Source of the DNA: Eucommia ulmoides
Lineage: Eukaryota > Streptophyta > Magnoliopsida > Garryales > Eucommiaceae
Direction of reading: 5' to 3'
Length of the DNA: 64,000 bases
NCBI GenBank assembly: GCA_016647705.1
Contig: CM028328.1
Span: 11,960,614-12,024,613 of the forward strand
The notes below the pieces were generated by a model, which worked only from the letters and a program-made list of their open reading frames with translations, was not told the DNA's origin and did not search any database. Within the stretch, counting starts at the first letter, position 1. Every line of letters begins with the position of its first letter. The position numbers and the translations under genes are program-made. Positions 24,701 to 35,434 of the stretch are shown here, in pieces.

Positions 24701-25720
24701 TTAAAGATTCTAGCACACAAAATCATCCATCTTGCATCATCACCAACTAAAAAGCCATATCGAATCAAATTGAACTCAGATCTATCCAAATTAGAAACAA
24801 ATTGAGTTCATAATTCTTTAGCCTATAATTCAAGGTTGCCAAAGGACACTTATTATTCTTAACACTTGGGCAATTACACCGGAATAATATTAAAGATACT
24901 TAAAGCTAATTTCACAAAAATCAACCTTGAGAAGAGAAACTATAGTTGAAGCAGAGAGATGAGAGAGTAAAGCTGAAGAGAAGAGAGTTTGTTTTGATGG
25001 AGAAAGTTAGAACACACCGAGAGCGGTGTAAAATGTAGGGGGAGAGGTGTATTAGGGTTAGGAATTGTAAAAGGGATATAAGGAAATAAAAATAATAAAG
25101 AAATAAAATTAAGGAAATAGAGAAATAAGGAAGTAAGAAAATATAAGAAGATAAAAATAGAAAAGGTGAAAAAATGTTATATATATATATAATATTTTAT
25201 ATTTATGTTAATCTAGAGAATTAATCTGGATCGTTTTTTCTGTGAAAGATAAAAGAATGGTTGAGATTTAGAATGCCGTTTATGTTGTCCTGTTTTATTA
25301 TATAGATTTTAGTACATCCGTTCATGTGAATTTCTGGTTCCGTCCCTATTGATAACCAACGGCGGGTTTGATCATGAAAGGAGAAATTAGGGTTTAGAAG
25401 CAACAATAATGCATCAGTTGATATTTTACGTTACTCTCGACCTTGAACTAAACAATCTAAAGTCTCGAGTAATTGGCCAACATCCATATCTTCATTGTCT
25501 TATGTCAACAAACTTCTTCTCCTTGTATGATTTAAGGTTATAAGTTGCAACTTCATTAATTGGATCAAATGATCAACCAAGTACAACACCTGCATAATGC
25601 ACACCGGTAAGTACTGAGGGCCAAACTTGAAAAACGAATAGCTCAACATATATAACAAACTTGGTCATATGATTATGAAAGACAAGGACATACTTCAAGG
25701 CCTTTCTCTGCCGATGATTT
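24701..25720. other. Intergenic DNA, no gene seen
   Basis: AG-rich at 24950-25170, then AT-rich. A 61-codon minus frame at 25221-25406 has no recognisable features. Confidence 0.5.
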
Positions 25721-25789
25721 CACCTTGCTCGGTGTGATTAAGGGCCCTGCTCGTTTGATTGAGTGAAGAGGAACAGATTCGTAGGTCGT

Positions 25790-26010
25790 CTTGTTAGTAT
25801 GTGCTCCAACTTTCGTGGTATTGTCTCCGCTCAGAAGGTGTTTGATGAAATGCCGAAAAGAAGATTTGGTTTCGTTTCAAGAATATATGGCATTTACTGG
25901 TGAATATCAGATGTTTTCTCAACAAGAATCAAATTATCAAAACGTTGAGTTTTCGTTTTCTCCTCAACTGATCAACAAGTTCCAGGTAATTTTCTTGAAA
26001 TATTTTATTG
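25790..26010 (+). pseudogene. PPR-like gene scrap
   Basis: In one frame the translation reads SAQKVFDEMPKR, the start of a classic pentatricopeptide repeat; after a one-base shift it continues EDLVSFQEYM, fitting the VSWNxxI part of the repeat. Downstream the wording (EYQMFSQQESNY, SPQLINKFQ) is no longer PPR-like and runs into CAG/GTAATT, a plausible splice donor. Only about one repeat is left. PPR proteins act in organellar RNA processing; this scrap cannot. Confidence 0.35.
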
Positions 26011-26333
26011 GAAGCTGCATGTGTTTGAAGTAGTGGTCTGCAATTGTTACTTGCTCCACATAATGATAATGAACAGACTATCAGTATTAGATATTTAGAA
26101 GTACAGTGATGAAAAAGAGGTTATGGACCTCCTTCTTTAAGAGTAGATGCTGCGAAAATTCATTAGCTCACTTTCTTCCTTAGCCATGCTAGCTTGGTGA
26201 CGTCTGTTTAGTGTTTCTTGCTTTGTTTAAAAAAAAAAAATGCGAACAGACTATGGGATCAAAAAAATCTGTTTTTTTTCTTTCTTTACTATGTTCCTTG
26301 ATTATAAGAACAACTATATGGGAATAGAACATA

Positions 26334-26338
26334 ATTGG
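26334..26338. repeat. Target-site duplication, left copy (attgg)
   Basis: Identical to 35435-35439, framing the Reina-type element. Confidence 0.75.
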
Positions 26339-26603
26339 TAATGACGGAAGCCAATTGAATAGAAAAGAAATAAAAGAAAATAAGATTTTCTGAACAATTC
26401 AATAATCAATAATCAAATTTCCCTTTCCAATACAATAAAGCCTCATTAGGCTTAATTATAAAATGGAAATAATAGACATTACGGCTACTCTAAAATGGAA
26501 ATAATAAATATACCGACTACACTTTTAAAATGGAAATAATAAATACTAATGCTCCCCCCTCCCCACTTAAGTTTGAAGCGGTGATTTTATTTGATCCCTA
26601 TCA
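26339..26603 (-). repeat. 3' LTR of the Reina-type element
   Basis: Direct repeat of 35154-35434 (shared taatgacggaagccaa and aagtttgaagcggtg). On the minus strand it begins TGATAGGGATC, preceded by the purine-rich tract ACGGGGGAAAAT (26604-26617), the plus-strand priming site. Confidence 0.75.
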
Positions 26604-27465
26604 ATTTTCCCCCGTTGAAAGAAACTCGCCTCTGGAGAGTTACAAGAACGATACTGCGCCAAGAGATCGGGTGCAAGTCGGCGTAACTCCTCGTCTTGAA
26701 GCCAAGTGGCAACTGAGAGTGGTCGACCCTTCCAATTAACAAGATACCTTTGAAATCCCCCTTGTGAAGAGCCAATGATCTCGTCCTCTAGTACTTCTTC
26801 AATTTGATTGTCAATATGTGGTGATATGCGGGGTAGCGTTGGGATTTGTCTAGGTAAAGTAATAGCTTTCTTAGAAGGAACACCTGCAAAAACATGAGGA
26901 GGCTTGAACGTACCTCGATAAGGTAAAGTCTTCCAAATTGAAAATCGGACTAATACGCATATCAGATGGCAAATCAAGTAGTTAAACATTAGGGCCAAGT
27001 CTACGAAGAATACGTTGTGGTCTAGTAGCTCTAGCGTGCCGTATCTTAGATGAGTGTTTTGGGTATCGTTCAGGACGGACTCGACCTATCACATACTCAC
27101 CTTCCTTGAATTCTATGTTCCTAAGGTGAACATTAACAACAAGTTTGTAATTTTCATTACTTAAAGCCTAACATCAGCATGAAGATTACAAATGTGTTGG
27201 GAAAATGATTCAGCCGTTTCAGAATGGCGAGAATCGAGGGGCAATGAGATAAGGTTAATTGGTTGGTGAGATAAGAAACGATGCACAATCTCGAAAGGAC
27301 TTTTGCCCGTAGAGCGATTGACTGAATTATTATAAGCAACCTCTGCGATAGGCAATAATAAGTCCCAATTACCTAACTCATCACCAACTAGACAACGATG
27401 CAAATTGCCTAAACTATAATTGATGACCTCTATTTTCCCATCAGTTTGAGAGTGAAAGGCTGTGG
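26604..27465 (-). pseudogene. Reina integrase C-terminal part and chromodomain
   Basis: Frame 26567-26998 encodes the end of integrase and a chromodomain: HIDNQIEEVLEDEIIG, then FQRYLVNWKGRPLSVATWL and LAPDLLAQYRS. In chromoviruses this module targets integration to marked chromatin. Aromatic residues expected of a methyl-lysine cage are only partly present (Y and W in YLVNWKG). Upstream, 27161-27403 carries the integrase segment WDLLLPIAEVAYNNSVN and TGKSPFEIVHRF, typical of Ty3 integrases. The frame is shifted between the two and is cut at 27467-27471 by the small LTR element. Confidence 0.8.
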
Positions 27466-27466
27466 A

Positions 27467-27471
27467 GAATT
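27467..27471. repeat. Target-site duplication, left copy (gaatt)
   Basis: Matches ggatt at 29617-29621 with one transition. Removing the insertion restores the Reina integrase wording around a STAFHSQTDG segment. Confidence 0.6.
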
Positions 27472-27809
27472 TGATAGACCAATTAGTTAGTAAGGTGTTG
27501 AGAAGGTTCTAGTCCTCTCTAGATTAGTTGTTGAGTTTGTTAAGGAGTTGTTTGTTAGAGGAGTTTGTTAGAGTGTTTGTTAGTTTGAAGTGAATAAATA
27601 GCAGTGAGAGCCTGGGGTAGAGTATCTGAAAATTGGGAAAAGAATTGGGAGAGACTAGGCTCTCAAATCCTAGAGTGTTTTACTCGTTTCTGTTTTTTTC
27701 ATTCATCTTTTGATAATTCAAGTCAAATTCAGTTCAATTCAGCCTATAATTGCATTTATCTATTTCTGTTCATCAATAATTCTCAATTTGTTGAGTGTGT
27801 GATCTATCA
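27472..27809 (+). repeat. 5' LTR of the small element
   Basis: Begins TGATAGACC and ends ATCTATCA. Has a TATA-like gaataaatagcag at about 27592. Pairs with 29281-29616. Confidence 0.85.
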
Positions 27810-27810
27810 A

Positions 27811-27824
27811 ATTGGTAATCAGAG
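27811..27824 (+). other. Primer-binding site of the small element
   Basis: TTGGTAATCAGAG just after the LTR is close to the iMet tRNA complement TGGTATCAGAGC with one inserted base. Confidence 0.65.
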
Positions 27825-27845
27825 TAGTGACTATTCTGGGGTAAA

Positions 27846-28289
27846 ATGGCGCAAAAGAAGGTTGAGGTATTGGAAGAGAGGATGGACCTTGTTTGTAAGG
27901 ATATCGACTCTATGCGTACTGAAGTTCAAAAGATCGGAAGCTTGGAGAAGACAATGGCTCTTATGATGGAGAAGATTGATCAGTTGGTGCAAAGGAACAA
28001 CACGAGTTTGTCATCAAAGATCGTGGAAAAGAAGAAGCAAACAGAGATTAGGGAATCACATGCCTGGAAGGAGTTCAAGTTGATTTCTCAGTCTAGTTGT
28101 CGATCGAGCATGGAGGGATCGTTGTGTGAGGAATTCTTGGCTATCCGTCAAGAGACCACCATCGAAGATTACCAGGAACGATTTCAGATCTTGGCGTCGA
28201 AGTTGCAGGGATTGTCGGACGAAGAACTCGAGAGCACCTATCTCCATGGTCTCAAGCCTTCGCTTAGGGTTGAGGTTCGATTACTGTGA
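27846..28289 (+). pseudogene. Truncated gag of a Ty3/gypsy element
   Basis: A 147-codon frame opens MAQKKVEVLEERMDLVCKD and continues with a heptad-like coiled coil (MRTEVQKIGSLEKTMALMM), the usual N-terminus of this gag group. After a deletion come RQETTIEDYQERFQILASKL and LEYLHGLKPSLR-like gag-core wording (ELESTYLHGLKPSLRVEV), then a stop at 28289. Normal gag would continue to a zinc knuckle, which is absent. The deleted middle explains the short length. Confidence 0.75.
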
Positions 28290-28687
28290 CCAAAGTGTTT
28301 AAGGGAGATGATGGAAACAAGTCAAGCAGCGCAGTGGTTCGGAAATAAATATCGGATATCAAAGTTCATGTGGGTCGGGTTGGAACCAACGTGTCGTGGA
28401 GAAAACCTTCGGGCTCTGGGTTGGGTTCGTTTGATTCGAGCCCTAGGTTCTAGATGAATTTCGTGACGACAACGAGCTTCGCAGGAGAGCTGATACGAAC
28501 TCCGATCGATACGACGAACTTCGTGACGATAACGTCATGAGGTTCGATCGAATTCGCACCACCATTGACGGCGACCACCATTCGCACGATGACGTGAGCA
28601 CCGAACAATTTCGCACCACCTTCGACGACGACCAGACCTGCTAACACTTTCACATCACTGTCGACGGCGGGTACGCCAGATCAGAGG
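28290..28687 (+). other. GC-rich linker of unknown origin inside the small element
   Basis: No open frame. Contains repeated cgaacttcgtgacgataacg-like units (about 28453 and 28510) and two ttcgcaccacc units (28553, 28610). Composition differs from both the gag before and the GYRB piece after, so it may be a second captured fragment. Confidence 0.45.
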
Positions 28688-28996
28688 AATAAGTCGAAGA
28701 TAATCAAGGAAAATGATATAATGTTAAGTGGTGAGCATGGAAAAGAAGGATTAACATGTGTGATCTCTGTCAAGGTTCCAAATCCAGAGTATAAAGGGCA
28801 AGTAAAGACATGGTTGGGAAATCCTGAGGTGCAAAAGATTGTTGATCATTCTGTACAAGAATTTCTTACTGAATATTTGAAGTTGCATCCAGATATACTT
28901 GAATCTATTCTTTCCAAGTCCCTAAATGCTCTTAAGGTAGCTCTGACAGCTAAGAGGACAAGGGAACTGGTGAGACAAAAGAGTGAATTGAAGTCT
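28688..28996 (+). pseudogene. GYRB: Captured fragment of plant DNA gyrase subunit B
   Basis: An uninterrupted 103-codon stretch begins [13 protein letters not shown] and includes [47 protein letters not shown] and [15 protein letters not shown]. This is the transducer-to-TOPRIM junction of organellar GyrB, the ATPase subunit of the type II topoisomerase of plastids and mitochondria. The piece stops just before the TOPRIM acidic motifs (EGDSA), so it has neither ATPase nor TOPRIM. The following 51 codons to the stop at 29152 are not gyrase. Plant GYRB genes are intron-rich, so a single unbroken run suggests capture from spliced RNA, though a single-exon origin is possible. An ATG at 28721 gives a 143-codon frame in total. 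A function as a chimeric protein is unproven. Confidence 0.85.
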
Positions 28997-29280
28997 CTTC
29001 GTGTCTTCATGCTCAAAGATGGACTGAGGAAGAGAAGGATGGATTTGTTTTCTAAGTGGAGGTCTAAGGGATGTGATCATTCTCATCTAATTTCTCGGGT
29101 TCAAAAAGACAATAGAAGGGTCACTTTGCGCCCCAAAATGAAATCATGGTGATAAATGTTTCAAATACTCCAACAACTTATTGCACCATGTCTTGTTCAT
29201 GCACATCTCAAGATTTAGAACGATTTTTGATCCAACACTTTTCACCTTGAGGACAAGGTGAGAGTTCGAGGGGGCTGTAT

Positions 29281-29616
29281 TGATAGACCAATTAGTTAGT
29301 AAGGGGTTGAGAAGGTTCTAGTCCTCTCTAGATTAGTTGTTGAGTTTTTTAGGGAGTTGTTTGTTAGAGGAGTTTGTTAGAGTGTTTGTTAGTTTGAAGT
29401 GAATAAATAGCAGTAAGGGCTTTAGGTAGAGTATATGAAAATTGGGAAAAGAATTGGGAGAGACTAGACTCTCGAAATCCTAGAGTGTTTACTGTTTTCT
29501 GTATTTCTCATTCATCTTTTGATAATTCAAGTCCAATTCAGTTCAATTCAGCCTATAATTGCATTTATCTGTTTCTGTTCATCCATAATTCTCAATTTGT
29601 TGAGTGTGATCTATCA
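29281..29616 (+). repeat. 3' LTR of the small element
   Basis: Direct repeat of 27472-27809. Followed by ggatt, the right target duplication, at 29617-29621. Confidence 0.85.
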
Positions 29617-29621
29617 GGATT

Positions 29622-31054
29622 TCAGAGTGGCACCAAAAAAACTTCCAAAGTATTTTTCAAAAGTAACTAACAAATTTAATATCTCGATCAAGCACAATAG
29701 AAGTTGGTAAGCCATGCAATTAAACCACTTCCCTAAAAGATAGCTTAGCCACATGCGATGCATTAGTTGACTCACTACAAAGGATAAAATTAATCATATT
29801 TGTAAACCTATCCACAACAACTATAATTGAGTCATGTTTTGAGTCGGCCTAGGTAAACCAAGGACAAAATCCATACTTAGGTCTTTATATGGCAAGTGAG
29901 GAATGGGTAAAGGTGTTTACATGCCCGTGTTATTCTTCATAGCCTTAGTTAGTTAGCATGTTCGACATTGCAATACAATCTTAGAAACATCTTTCTTCAA
30001 AATAGGCAAATAAAATATGTCCTCTACTAAAGCAATAATATTTTGCACCCAAACTAAAAAGTTGTGAAGAGAAGTACGTGGATGCACAATCTAGTGTCTC
30101 GAAATAGATAACTATGTCGAAGGAAATAAATCAAAATGGTGAAGTTGTGATCCCTTTGAGATTCATTGAAAATTAGGGCAAGTAGAATACTAATCTTTTA
30201 ATCTTTCAAACTCGATAACATGCGTATTCATAGATTGTAAAAACATACAAATCTGATTGAGAGCATTCGTAGGTTTGTTCTCTACACCATGCCTATAATT
30301 AAGGACAAACGTATGTTCCTAGAGGAACTCAACCCATCCTGGCACTAAGCTTTTTTGGGATTGAAAGTACCTAAGTGCTTGATGGTTAGAATACAAAACA
30401 AACTCTTGAGGTAATTAGTAATATCTCTAGTGGCGAAGAGCTTGTACAACAGAATAAAATTCTCTGTCATAAGTAGAATATTTTTGTTTGGCTTCATTGA
30501 GTTTTTCGCTGAAATATGCTATTGGATGATCCTCCTGACTCAACACGCCCCCAATCCCAATGCCATAGGCATCATAAGCAACTTCAAAGACCTTTAAAAA
30601 GTCTGCGTGTAAGCAAGTGCCTTGGTCACCTTGCTTTAATGACAAAGAAAGCTCGAGATGCCGCCTTAGTCCATTTGAACTCTCTCTTCTTCATGCAATC
30701 AATTATAGGGGCCATAATGGTGCTAAATCCTTTAATAAAGTGCTGATAGAAAGTGGCTAACCCATGAAAACTACGAACATCTGAAATGGTTTTAGGTTCA
30801 GGCCACTCTCTAATGGTGTTGACCTTTTTAGGATCAACAACAATATTGAACAGACACTATGAATCCTAAGAAAGGCACTTAGGGTTGCATAAAGGAGCAT
30901 TTTTTGAGATTAACTTACAGTTTGGCACCTTAAGAGTCTCAAGAACCAATCGAATATGGCTTATATGCTCGATCGTAGAGATGTTGTAAATAAGAATATT
31001 ATTAAAGTAGAATTCCAAAAATTTTCCAATGAAAAGGCGTAATATCTCAGTCAT
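29622..31054 (-). pseudogene. Reina integrase core, RNase H and RT C-terminal part
   Basis: On the minus strand, RT palm wording LRLFIGKFLEFYFNNILIY starts at 31054, where families have FVVVYFDDILVYS; the two catalytic aspartates read NN. RNase H lies at 30427-30645: VAYDAYGIGIGGVLSQEDHP, IAYFSEKLNEAKQKYSTYDREF. The integrase core follows at 29640-29900 ([10 protein letters not shown] region, broken by stops). The domain order is normal for Ty3/gypsy. The catalytic loss and the stops show the enzyme is dead. Confidence 0.8.
31044..31054. repeat. Target-site duplication, left copy (atctcagtcat)
   Basis: Matches atctcaatcat at 31914-31924 with one transition; the RT wording resumes exactly across it. 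Confidence 0.65.
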
Positions 31055-31258
31055 TGTTCTAAGTATCGGCTGTTACGTACCATAACGGCCGATACGTAAT
31101 GGAAATTGCCCTCCCCCGATACGGTTACAGAGCCGATACTGGAGTCTAAGGCCGATTCACACAGTATCAGACTGATAAGGACGCTTAACGGGGTCTGCTT
31201 GTATTACTCTAAGGCCTAACGGTTGTTACATGCATTATGTCGACACAACTTACTGAGA

Positions 31259-31289
<31 letters not shown>

Positions 31290-31913
31290 CACAAAGGTGA
31301 ACGATTGATTGGCAATTGACCATGAATGAATATGATCGGTAGCGGACGAAGACGATCGGCAGAGACGACATCAACTGGAGAGAGGAAGTTGATCGACAAC
31401 TGGAGAACGATAGCAGATGAATTGAGGAAGAAGTGAGAGAGGGAGTTGAACTTGAGGAATGAATGGCGACCAAAGTGACTGAGCAATTGAGTAAAGTCAC
31501 AAAAGTGACAGAGTAATTGAGTATCTTACTTACTTAGGGATTAGGGTTAGTTTTATTATTATTAATAATATATATATATTTTGCAAGTTTTAAAATTTCA
31601 TATATTCTGTTAGGTTTTAGGATTTAGCCCTAGAAAAACAATTTGTTTCAATAGTACGACGATTTTTTGTCATTTTTCATATCTTTATTGTATTGTATAT
31701 GTAGTTAAATGTTATAATATATATTAGGATGTGTTTATTAATGGTTAAATGAGAAAAACAATTACTATTATTGAGTTTTTAGGATATTTTGACGATTTTA
31801 AAAAATTTACGACCGTTATGATCGATTTTTGTTACGGACAAGTCGATACTCCTGATACCGTTACACGACGACTATTATCGTTACGTAATCCAATACCGCG
31901 ATTTAAAACCTTG
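31055..31913. mobile_element. Non-autonomous MULE-type insertion in the Reina RT
   Basis: 859 bp with weakly similar inverted ends (tgttctaagt...ttacgta against caaggttttaaat...ttacgtaa) and an 11 bp near-perfect target duplication. Many copies of cgatac / gtatcg are scattered near both ends, probably subterminal repeats. A (GA)n run lies at about 31254-31288. No transposase. Its superfamily rests mainly on the duplication length, so Mutator-like is the best but not the only reading. Confidence 0.6.
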
Positions 31914-31924
31914 ATCTCAATCAT

Positions 31925-32470
31925 GATTCTCATGAAGGTACTTGGTGCATTAGAAAGTCCGAAGGGTATATTTAATCATTCATACAGACCGTCTTGGGTC
32001 TTAAAGACAGTTTCATCCCCTTCTCGGATCCTAATTTGGTGGTAACTCTACCCAAGTCAATCTTGGTGTACTATTTTGACCCCAGTATTTGGTCTAGCAA
32101 GTCATCAAGTCTAGGGATAGAAAATCTATACTTAATTGTGATCGTATTAATGGCTCGACTATCCAATATTCTCCGAGAGCCATCTTTCTTGGGAGTCAAC
32201 AAAGCGAGAACTGCACAAGGACTAAAGCTGGGTTGAATTCGACCTTTTGTGAGTAGTTCATCTACTTGTCTTTTCATTTCTTCCTGTTCTTTTGGATTCA
32301 ACCTATAATGTGGGAGATTTGGCAATTGAGATCTTAGTATTAAATCTACGACATGTTGAATTTTCCTCATAGGTAGCAATTCATCAGGCAGTTCTTCGGA
32401 TGTTACGTCGCTAAATGCCCTTAAAAATTTTGTGAGCCCTTTAGGGAGATCAACTTGTCTCAATGAGAAA
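31925..32470 (-). pseudogene. Reina reverse transcriptase, N-terminal half
   Basis: A 130-codon open frame (32071-32463) reads DVTSEELPDELLPMRKIQHV, LNPKEQEEMKRQVDELLTKG, ALLTPKKDGSRRILDSRAIN and FSIPRLDDLLDQI: fingers and palm start of Ty3-type RT. It continues leftwards with FGLSNAPSTFMRIM just before the MULE-type insertion. The WRMCVDYR-type motif is altered to SRRILDSRA. Confidence 0.85.
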
Positions 32471-32999
32471 TCGAATTTCTCCCTTTACAACTAAAGCCAA
32501 AAGGATTCCTGAGCCCAAACTTTCCTGCTCATACCTTTGGCGGGATAAGATATGAAGTTCGTTCTTACAAGTGGCTTGAGAAGACAACTCTTTTCTTTTG
32601 ATCTTCTTTTGGGTTGGATTTAGCTATGATGTGTTTGCTAGCATGTTGAAGGACATAAATATTGTCCCTGCTAAAGTACTTCGCGTTCACACATAGAGCC
32701 ATGGGCGGTCTAAGAGAACATGAGTCACATCCATGGGTAAAACATCAGATAAGATTTGTGTGGAATAGTCGCCCATCTTGATTAGTACTAGACAAGTCTC
32801 AGAAATTTGTAATGAGGTCTTATCTACCCAGGCAACTCTATAGGGTTGATGATGTGGGCCAGTTTTTAGTTAGCTTAGCAATGACGGACTTATATACCAC
32901 ATCAATCCAAGCGTCAGAACGTACATGTGTCAGAATGTATAGGTGTGGTAATGATACATCTCAAACATTAAGACAAGCATTTCTAGATTCATCCCCAAG

Positions 33000-34430
33000 T
33001 TTTTCTAACTCTTCCGATGGTTCTAACGAATCCACAATTTGATTAGCTTCTTTCTCATCTAGTGGTTTTCCTTTTTCAACACCTATGGCCAAGGTTCGAT
33101 ATGGACAATGTGAAGCGAAGTGACCTACACCATGATAGTTGTGACACTCAATGGAAAAGAGATCCCTGGCCTTGGTTGCACTAGGTTTTCAGTAGACACT
33201 TTGGCTAGGATTAGAGCTTATCCTAGAGGTTCCTGGTGGGGCATGACTTAGGTTGTAAGTATCCATCGGTACCAAAGAGACAAGTTGTGATTGATTGCCC
33301 TGTTGTGACTATCCAAAAGGTATAGATCTAGACTGATACAACGCTCTTGTTTGAGAAGTATGCCTCTTCTAATGACTCTAGTGAATGGATGGAGACTTCC
33401 CTCTGTATATCGGGCCTTATTCAAATAATAAATTTGGTCACTCAAACCCATGATGCCTCATCAATATCACATCTTAACATCAATTCCTCAAACCGAGCTA
33501 CATAATCAGATACGTTAGACTACAATTGTTTAAGGTTAAGACATTGGTTCCTTAATTGTTGCATATAGCATGTCGGAAGGTACTTTTCTTTCAATCGACG
33601 TTCCATATCTTCCCAATGGGCAATAGGTGACTCTCCAATTCGCTCCACATTTCTTTTAACCCCTTGCCATTACCTCTTGCATACCCAATAAGTTTCATCT
33701 TGGCAAATCTGACCCTATGGTTGTCTGACATCTCATGCCACTTAAAATAATCTTCCAAATCATTTTACCAATCTATGAAAGTGTTAGGGTTTAGAGTTCC
33801 ATCATAACAAGAAACATCAACTATCAATTTTCTAGTGATATCTTCATTAGTATAACTAGTTTGATGGGGTTTATTCTAGGGTCTAGGATAGGCATGCGTC
33901 TATTCCTCAAGTGGGTATACTCTAAGAATTCAGACATGTTATCCATTGTAGATTTAGTGGTTATAGGGTGACGATTCTCTACGGGAATTCTCTTGTCAAA
34001 GCCCCTGTATCTATCTTTCCTTTCATTTGTTCTGTGGTCAAGGTAAATGTGGGAGGGTGCTAAGGTAGGTGGCGAACTCGAATGTGGAACTCTAAGAGCA
34101 GTGGGTATTGAATTGTAAAATGGTGGATGTATATTGTGATGTGAGAAACTAGACCCTACTCCATTTTGCCCCTACTGCTTGTTTTCCAATATGCCTGGCC
34201 CTATGGTTTAGGTGTTGCTTAACTAGTTGTGTGACTTATTGGGTGATCAAGCTACCTAACTCAATGCGGATTTCCTTATGAAATTCAGTTTGTTGCTTAT
34301 AAAAGTTGGGACACAAATCATCTCGATTTTGGTTTACTTCCTCTCATAGGCGGTCAATAGAATTTTGAAGGCTGTCTATTGAATTTTGAAGGTTAGCAAT
34401 AGTCTCTTGCATGTTTGGACCTAATGTTGA
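33000..34430 (-). pseudogene. Reina gag remnant
   Basis: Around 33700-33790 the minus-strand translation gives NDLEDYFKWHEMSDNHRVRFAKMKLIG, the gag core of this group. The nucleic-acid-binding knuckle near 33100 reads C-H-N-Y-H-G-V-G-H-F-A-S-H-C, so its second cysteine has become tyrosine. The N-terminus near 34420 has NLQNSIDSLQNSIDRL, a coiled coil. Several stops interrupt it. Confidence 0.75.
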
Positions 34431-35153
34431 ATGCAATTTTGGGGTTTTTCTAGATCGCAAATAGTCATGGGGTGAATTGTAAACGAATGCTAATGTACAC
34501 CCACAATGTTCTTAAAAGTATTACTACTATGTGATCACAAAGGGAAAAGAATGCAATAAGAGTAGTTAACGATTATGAAATGCGATGGAAACACTAAATT
34601 AACGGTATATATGTATATATATATATTCCGTTTTTTTAAAATTATATATTTGTTTTACCCTTTTTGTGTTAAATCAAAAAATAGGAAATGAAACTAATAT
34701 TATTAGTTAATGAAATAAAATGATGCAATAACAGTTTTTTTAAGCAAATAATTTCTGGATATATATATATATATATATATTAAGACTTAATAAATTGTGC
34801 CTAGGGCAACAGAGATCAACAACCGCATCAGTAGTAGGGGCGCCGACAATATCCAGTCACGTCCAGCAGCAGCCGCACCAGCCGTAGGGGTTGGAGTTGG
34901 GTTTTAGCGAGCAGCGGAAGCCTTGGGAGAGGCAGGGCTGGCCGGTGGGCCTCTCGAGGTCCGGCGATCCTGAATCTGGGTTGGCAAAGGCTGGATTTGG
35001 GGCGGTGGGGCTAGATCTAAATCGTTGGAGGGCTGGTTGGGGTTAGCAGCTTTGTGAACAGTAGATCTGAAGGGTTTGGTGGGGTTGATGACTTATTATT
35101 TAGATCTATGATTTTTGTAGCCCCAAGATCCACTTGAAGCTTTGAATACCAAT
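34431..35153 (-). other. Reina 5' leader between PBS and gag
   Basis: Non-coding, with (TA)n runs near 34610 and 34762 and a GGGTTGG-rich part near 34880-35080. A primer-binding site (TTGGTATTCAAAGC, near the tRNA-Met type) lies at about 35139-35152, directly inside the LTR. Confidence 0.6.
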
Positions 35154-35434
35154 TAATGACGGAAGCCAAGTGAAAAGAAAAGAAATAAAAGAAAATACAA
35201 ATTTTCTGAATAATTCAACAATCAACTTCCTTCTTCCAATACAATAAAACTTCATTATATAGACTTAATTTTAAAATAGAAATAATAAACATAACGGCTG
35301 GCATAAGAGTTATAACTTAAAAATAGAAATAATAAATATAACGGCTATAATTTTAAAATAGAAATAATAAATACTAATGATTTTTTTCCCGCTGTTCGTA
35401 AGTTTGAAGCGGTGGTTTTATTTGATCTTGATCA
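35154..35434 (-). repeat. 5' LTR of the Reina-type element
   Basis: Direct repeat of 26339-26603. It is followed by attgg (35435-35439), identical to the left copy at 26334-26338. Confidence 0.75.

Larger units (their letters stand above)
27472..29616 (+). mobile_element. Small non-autonomous LTR retrotransposon carrying a captured gyrase B fragment
   Basis: Two LTRs of 338 and 336 bp, about 94% alike by eye (roughly 20 differences), begin TGATAGACCAATTAG and end GTGATCTATCA. A primer-binding site (TTGGTAATCAGAG, tRNA-Met type) follows the first, and a purine tract (gagggggctgtat) precedes the second. The interior holds a gag start, an odd GC-rich linker, a GYRB piece and a 3' leader with the usual CTTGAGGACAAGGTG wording. 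No protease, RT or integrase is left. It must have used enzymes supplied in trans. It lies opposite to and inside the Reina integrase. Confidence 0.85.
26339..35434 (-). mobile_element. Full-length Reina-type Ty3/gypsy chromovirus with two nested insertions
   Basis: Short direct LTRs (about 265 and 281 bp) flank gag, RT, RNase H, integrase and a C-terminal chromodomain, all on the minus strand. Short LTRs, the chromodomain wording and the trailing SPEASFFQRG motif point to the Reina clade. Subtracting the MULE-type insertion (31055-31913) and the small LTR element (27472-29616) leaves about 6.1 kb, a normal Reina size. The TSD attgg is perfect. Many stops mean it is defective, yet the two LTRs and all domains can still be followed. 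Confidence 0.85.

Noticed and set aside
34610..34800. (TA)n runs as possible origin or promoter
   Set aside because: Simple microsatellites in the Reina leader; nothing else supports a function.
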